From positions 85,917 to 149,916 of the forward strand of contig QNGE01000946.1 of NCBI GenBank assembly GCA_008508345.1: 64,000 bases of DNA. Direction: 5' to 3'. A model generated the notes under the pieces. It saw only the letters and a list, made by a program, of their open reading frames with translations. It searched no databases and had not been told where the DNA came from. The first letter of the stretch is position 1. Every line of letters starts with the position of its first letter. Position numbers and translations under genes: made by a program. Below are positions 59,329-64,000 of this stretch, one piece after another. The DNA is from Paragonimus westermani (Eukaryota > Platyhelminthes > Trematoda > Plagiorchiida > Troglotrematidae).

Positions 59329-59339
59329 TCGCCATTCAT
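58641..59339 (-). CDS. RTE C-terminal coding fragment (open, 5'-truncated)
   Basis: An open frame of about 232 codons: [76 protein letters not shown], then a Trp/Arg-rich end (WLETLGEMAANRAQWREC) to the natural stop. This is the region after the RT palm; function in RTE elements is not well defined. The frame's first codons fall in the target duplication, so no independent gene start exists. Confidence 0.85.
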   Translation of the reverse strand: MNGDNVVIEVVDRFVYLGSCISSGGGVGNEIEVRISKARVVLANLRHLWRQRCISLKLKGRVYKTTVRVVLLYGSETWPLRVEDVNRLQVFDHRCLRSVARIGWHQRVSNEEVRKRVFGSDCQTSSLVQSLRLHRLRWLGHVLRMPVSRLPHRALFADTATDWCKVRGGQTMTWRREMKSFTKGLATVGRVRLPGWGPRDSQSRWLETLGEMAANRAQWRECCRCLAELSVK

Positions 59340-59620
59340 GAATAAGGTGGACAGACACCTTCATAGATGTCGTTGAGTTAATTGAAAGTGCCGCATTTTG
59401 GGAACAGTTACCAAAAAGAGAGTGGCGAGAAGCACGTAAACATCTTGAAGGTAATTTGTCATGAGGCCTAAGCAGTGACTGAATTTTATGACGGGTCAGT
59501 GTCCACCTTCGACATCGCAAAGGAGATGCGACAAGGCTGCCTAGTCTCCCAATTCCCGTCCATCTTAACAGTAGAAGCGGTTCTATAGTGCATGCTGATA
59601 GGTTGTAAATATGGTGTACC
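59340..59620 (+). pseudogene. LINE RT relic, plus strand, next to the young RTE insertion
   Basis: Near 59,485-59,590 the plus strand reads FYDGSVSTFDIAKEMRQGCL followed by VSQFPSIL, the VRQGCLLSPF block of RTE-type RTs, similar to the old copy at 11.2 kb. It lies immediately beyond the target duplication and is opposite in orientation, so the young copy landed beside or in this older relic. Confidence 0.65.
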
Positions 59621-60000
59621 AGACTTCGGAAAGTGCAGTATACAGACGACGACGGTTCTGGTATTATACAGAGGGCAATCCTCTTTTTTTCTTGCTCACA
59701 TTTTATATAGCGTACTTGCCAGTTTATTAGCAGAATTTCGCAATCAAATGTGCAGAGGATGGGGTGTTAGGAACCAAACAGCTGACTAGATTCTTCTCGC
59801 CAACCCTATTGAGCAACTTAGCCCAACCACCAATTTAGTCAGAGTCCCGTAGTCTCTCTTGACACACGAAAATGTGTTGACATTTTGTTTTCGCTTATGA
59901 AGAGGAACCAATATGAGGAGCCTCTTAATGAGTGTCCATTCTTTCCTATACGTAATGAATCTCTATCTCGAATTCTTTTTGTTAAACATATGTACATGTG
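59621..60000. other. No feature recognised
   Basis: AT-rich stretch without recognised repeat or exon. Confidence 0.4.
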
Positions 60001-60145
60001 TGTGCATATCGATGAACCCTAATAAGAGCGAAATTTAAGTTTCGTGCCTCTTTCCGAAGTAAGCCAGCCGAAAGACTTATCCAGATGAGAAGGCCGCGAT
60101 CAAGTGTGGACGATATTTAATCTGAAATATACGGGGACAAGTTTG
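60001..60145 (+). mobile_element. Hammerhead SINE family A, 3' half (degraded)
   Basis: GTGCATATCGATGAACCCTA, then AAGAGCGAAATTTAAGTTTC and GTGCCTCTTTCCGAA, align with the hammerhead and tail of the 23.0-kb copy. GATCAAGTGTGGACGATATT matches the inner tail and ACGGGGAC a trace of the outer arm. The CTGACGA core is lost. No tRNA-like head was seen upstream. Confidence 0.6.
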
Positions 60146-62699
60146 ACTAACAACGCGACATGATCACCTCATACTACTGACCTTTTCACCGAAGTCAGAA
60201 AGTTCTAATTCGTTATGTCCGGCTTCCAAAATCTATCCATTTTACCTCACTCAGTCAGTCGATTTATCAATGTTTGCATGGTGTCCCAGTGTCTTATCAA
60301 GAGACTGTATTTTTTGCTGTAGTGGTACTCCTTGCAAACAATTCGTTGGTTTTATTGTTACCCATTATTTTACAAGGCGTGAAAAGTTGGCGAGAAAAAT
60401 CCAAACCGGTACAGCTCGTTCACTTTACTCCAATCTTTTTAAACATTCCCACGTATCCGGTCATACTATTCCACTCCTTCTGTTGTTCCCCATTTGGCTT
60501 GACTTCTGTACAAACGAAGCCTTCGTAACTCTGGATTAACCACCAAACTGAATCAACTGTTCCTTTCAATTGATACCGGCAGCGATCGTTCACTAGCACA
60601 CAGAGTCCGTTAACGGAAGCGTCAGTGAACATGAAGCTCGATCATTTCAGACAGTGTTCTCAGTAAGTGTTGTGTGATGTACGCCTCATTTGCATTCTAG
60701 CCAGGACAACAAAAGACGACACTTGACAGTAAAATTTGGTAGCAATTCAACTCAGTGCAAAATCGAGTGGAACTACTGTCTGTTTTATAGGTCAATGTCA
60801 GGGTAGACCAATGTTGAAGCGTCAGAAAAATAGGAAGGAAAATGTACATCCACTAGCACTAGTTTGAAAGTAGTCAGTATCTTACTGCGGGTGATTGGTG
60901 AGGGAACTCCCTGATATAAAGTGAACATCATGCGTACTTGATGGGAGCGTTTGTATTCAGGTTAACTTTTCAGGTAGGCCTTTCCGAAAAAGCTCACTGC
61001 ATCCGAGCTTCTGTGTGCTGTGTCGTGACCACCGTTTAACGCCAGTATATGAAGAAACTAACGATAAACTGGCGATGCGTCACTCCCAGCGAACTTTGCG
61101 AACAAGTCAGAAAGCACGCCACCTACTAGTACTCGACTATCAATTGCATAATCTGCCGTTTGAGTTCTAGCGACTTCGAGTGAAGCTAGATTAATAATGT
61201 TTAGTTCATGTGAACTCCAGCATATCGTATGGTGGCACAAATACGATACTACTGAAGCCAGCAATACAATTTTTTTAACGTTTCCAGAAGGAGCGTGAGA
61301 GGATCAAAGGCTATCGCTAGATTACTTTGAACCGATTACCATACTTTACACAGGTTATGTATTCCAGTTGTGTGACGTCCATTGATCCCATGTACTATAT
61401 CGTCTGGCGATCAACCTCAGATCGTTCTAGCGCGAACAAACGTTTTTAACAATGAACTAATAGGGTGGTGGCAAGACAAGTATTACCAAGTGTAATTGTT
61501 ACACGTGATTAGTTCGTTGAACATGGCGCACCACAATCGATTACAAGAAATCCTGTGCAAGTGATCTCAGCACAGGAATGCGCACGAAATCCGTACAATC
61601 CGCAGTAGAATGATGTAAAATTAAGGGTGGCAGGAAGACGCGGTGGAAAGAGAAACACAGCATATCATGAGAAAATCTGTGAGCAAGTAAGCAGAATCCA
61701 TCAAGAAACATATCTGCACCATATGTATCCTATTGACAATTCCGCTTTGGAGTTAACTGTTTGGTTGGAACAAACCACAGTTCGAAACATCTGAACCGAA
61801 TGACCGCAAATAGTACATCAGAACACAAAGGTCAGATGTACCATCTGCCTGAAAAATAACTTCGAAATCGAACGCGCCTTAAATGGTTCCGTAATTTGGC
61901 ACATAGTAATTTTATAAAACATATAAATGCATATTCGGTATTAATCCCGGTCGGATAGTACTGAGGCCCTAGGAACCGTTCGTGGAAGCAAAAAGAAGGA
62001 AAAAAGCGGAAAGATTTTAAATAGACGAAACATTGGAGAAAATGAAATAAACGCCCATTAAAACACGCGATGCGGTATGTTAACACTCTGACTATACTTT
62101 ACCAGTCACTTGCTGAAAGCAGCTATTTGAATAGTTACGTCACGGCGCATGATGACATTGGTTGGACAGGAAGTGGATCAGAAGGATAACAGTAGTAAAC
62201 TGGGCGTGAGCAGTAATAGTTTACGCACATATAACACTGACAGTCGTTGTTCAATCGACATGACCCCACTGACTGCTGAGAGTTTAACGTTTGTGTTGCC
62301 TAACACCCGAATAAAAAAGTGGAACGATGCGAAGTGTGACTAGTTGACACCAGACAACAATTTAACAGAAAAGGAGGTAGCCGAAAAAACGTTGAATAAG
62401 CGAATGGATATATCGTTGAAGCTCAGTATGTACTATACCACATTATACACTACACCAACCGGGGCCCTAACATCGCATGCGAAAGGTGAACCAAAAATAT
62501 GTAAGGAGGGCGTTCTCAACAACCCGTTTATCTGACATACTGAGTTTCCCATTTCATTTGATCAGCTTCTGACAACACACTGTAAAAGATCCTTTTAGAT
62601 TCGTAAACACTCTGATGGATGTCCCAGTGGGATCGTAGACAATGTATTCTATTGCCACCGAATCCGTATGTATCGACATGCTTCTTCACTCTATTTCCG
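60146..62699. other. No gene recognised
   Basis: A pair of overlapping plus-strand frames at 60,270-60,540 encodes hydrophobic stretches (one reads AVVVLLANNSLVLLLPI) but carries no motif I know. Plus-strand frames at 62,149-62,535 are hydrophilic and unrecognised. The missing 5' MADD exons were searched for on the minus strand without success. Confidence 0.4.
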
Positions 62700-64000
62700 T
62701 CCCAATGAATCCGTATGTATCGTACTCTAAAACAAATAGGTCAACAGGCTGCTCTCGCACGAACGTCAGACTCGCTGCATATCGATGTTTGCTGTGTCTC
62801 GGAAACTAGAATCCACGACAGCAGTCGACGTATGGAATTGACAGCACCTGCACTTTCTACCCGATACTGGTTATACACTCCAGGTGACTCTCCGGCCGCC
62901 GTTACCGGTCAAGCGGGAGTAGGTATAGTCCTCAGCACGACGGCCGCATCTGCATTGATAGATTGGATTCCTGTTAATAGTACACTGTGTGCCGTCCGTT
63001 TGGCAGGTTCTCTTAGGGTCAGTTCTAGACGCAAAACCGTCAGAAATCTTCTCGTTGTGTCTGCCTACGCTCCAGCTAACTGTAGTGACTTCGGCATCAA
63101 GGACGTGTTTTATTCGGATCTGGCCGCTCTCCTCCGGTCGACTCGTGGTTCTGATATAGCCGTTCTGGCCAGCGATATGAACGCCCAGGTCGGCCCCCTT
63201 GGTGAGGCCGACTCTCGTTTAGGTGGCAGGTTTGGGATAGCATCACATCGCTCGGGCAACGGCGGGCGACTATTGCAGCTGTGCGCTGAGCATAAGCTGT
63301 TTTTAGCCAGCACCAGTTCTACGCATCGTGCGCGTCATTGCTATACTTGGCGCCTTCCCTCTCTGAATCAGACCTGGTCTCAGATAGACCACATAGCTGT
63401 TAGTTATAGGTGGCGGGGTTCCATTCAGGACTGTCGTTCTTATTGGAGCACGTACCTAGATTCAGATCATGCGCTGGTACGTTGTCGTTTCGTACTCACT
63501 TTTGCTGGAAAACGACCCCACCGACAGCAACGATTGGCGGTTGAGAAACTGACTATACCGTTGGTAAAGCATAACTGTCAAACCAACTTAGAAACCTGCC
63601 TTATTACTTCTCACTCCGAAAATCCTGATTGCTCCTGGACCCAGATCACACATGCCATTCATGAAGCAGGTACATTAGCATGTGGCACGCGGGCACAAGG
63701 GATGAACAAACATTGCATCTCGTAGAAATCCCTGGAGTCGTTAGAAGTCAGACGGAACATCCCTCCTGGTAGTTCATATAACAAGTGTAGAAGAGAGGTC
63801 CGTAGGAAACTGAAACATAGCCTAAAGGCTGATTGTGAGGCTTAGTTATTGGGAAAAGTTAGAGAGATGGAGACGGCTTTTGCTTCCGGAAACACTAGCA
63901 AACTGTTTAAGCTTATCCGTGCCACTGGTCCCAGGCGACCGTCTGTCAGTGAAGCTATCAGCGAGACAGATGGCACATTCATTTATAATAAGTCCAGGAG
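62700..64000 (+). mobile_element. RTE LINE, 5' half running off the right end
   Basis: Closely related to the copy at 0.4-4.3 kb. After the endonuclease frame, at 63,730-64,000, frames recall RRNIPPGSSYNK, RRKLKHSLKADCEA, then KLFKLIRATGPRRPSVSEAI, the same succession as 1,975-2,195. The element continues beyond the window. Confidence 0.88.
62715..63725 (+). CDS. RTE APE endonuclease, open frame with likely defects
   Basis: A 336-codon frame with the endonuclease motifs in order: VCCVSETRI (Glu), LLVVSAYAPANCSD, LASDMNAQVG (Asp and Asn kept, the usual Gly before Asp is Ser), SQIDHIAVSYRW and YLDSDHALVRCRF (Ser-Asp-His). It starts with MYRTLKQ where the other copy has NVPTLKQ, so the N-terminal catalytic Asn may be lost. 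It ends at a premature stop in QGMNKHCIS, before the RT. APE enzymes of this class nick target DNA to prime reverse transcription. Confidence 0.88.
   Translation: MYRTLKQIGQQAALARTSDSLHIDVCCVSETRIHDSSRRMELTAPALSTRYWLYTPGDSPAAVTGQAGVGIVLSTTAASALIDWIPVNSTLCAVRLAGSLRVSSRRKTVRNLLVVSAYAPANCSDFGIKDVFYSDLAALLRSTRGSDIAVLASDMNAQVGPLGEADSRLGGRFGIASHRSGNGGRLLQLCAEHKLFLASTSSTHRARHCYTWRLPSLNQTWSQIDHIAVSYRWRGSIQDCRSYWSTYLDSDHALVRCRFVLTFAGKRPHRQQRLAVEKLTIPLVKHNCQTNLETCLITSHSENPDCSWTQITHAIHEAGTLACGTRAQGMNKHCIS

Noticed and set aside
60270..60540. Two overlapping hydrophobic frames as a membrane-protein gene
   Set aside because: Overlap in two phases, no splice context and no family resemblance; insufficient evidence.
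63110..63313. Minus-strand frame within the RTE endonuclease
   Set aside because: Antisense shadow of the endonuclease; the same shadow occurs at 1,349-1,552.

Overview
This window looks like genomic DNA of a digenean flatworm (fluke). Long introns, GT-AG splice sites, fluke-type RTE and CR1 retrotransposon relics, and a hammerhead-ribozyme SINE resembling the Sm-alpha class of schistosomes all point that way. Base composition appears moderate rather than the strongly AT-rich character of Schistosoma, so a liver- or lung-fluke type genome is my guess. That assignment is inference; no species-diagnostic gene is present.

The main gene is one large minus-strand gene running from about 56.5 kb down to 7.5 kb. 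I recognise it as MADD / Rab3-GEF (Drosophila Rab3-GEF, C. elegans AEX-3), the DENN-domain exchange factor for Rab3 and Rab27. Eighteen exons could be placed. Sixteen rest on recalled MADD similarity and/or exact splice-phase agreement; two linker exons (about 16.0 and 17 kb) rest mainly on open frame and splice signals. In order they encode part of the cDENN domain (56.5, 55.7, 55.1 and 45.1 kb), the dDENN domain (39.0 and 37.5 kb), a long Ser-rich linker (35.4 to 24.5 kb), a conserved alpha-helical segment (21.0 and 19.8 kb), a second linker (17.3 to 16.0 kb), the death-domain region (14.4 and 12.8 kb) and the PH-like C-terminal module (10.2 and 7.6 kb). The N-terminal uDENN exons and the last C-terminal exon(s) were not found and probably lie outside the window or in unrecognised sequence.

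The introns and flanks are filled with retroelement debris. An RTE-clade LINE family occurs as a decayed full-length copy (about 0.4-4.3 kb), a 5' half entering the right end (62.7-64.0 kb), a young 5'-truncated copy with an 11-bp target duplication and an (ATG)19 tail (58.3-59.3 kb), and several old fragments (10.8-12.3, 25.9-26.2, 34.8, 49.6-50.4, 59.3-59.6 kb). A CR1-like LINE relic lies at 39.3-40.7 kb. Two tRNA-derived short-element families are scattered through the introns. Family B is an ordinary tRNA-like SINE. Family A carries a tRNA-like pol III promoter, a type I hammerhead ribozyme and a long tail that often recurs as terminal inverted repeats; one copy has an 8-bp target duplication.

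The most interesting system is family A. It joins a pol III-type promoter, a self-cleaving ribozyme and inverted termini in one 290-380 bp element, with one copy (23,020-23,064) whose hammerhead fold is complete base for base. Other points of note are a perfect 479-bp tandem duplication inside an otherwise decayed RTE reverse transcriptase, and a possible unidentified plus-strand gene nested in a MADD intron (52.8-53.6 kb).
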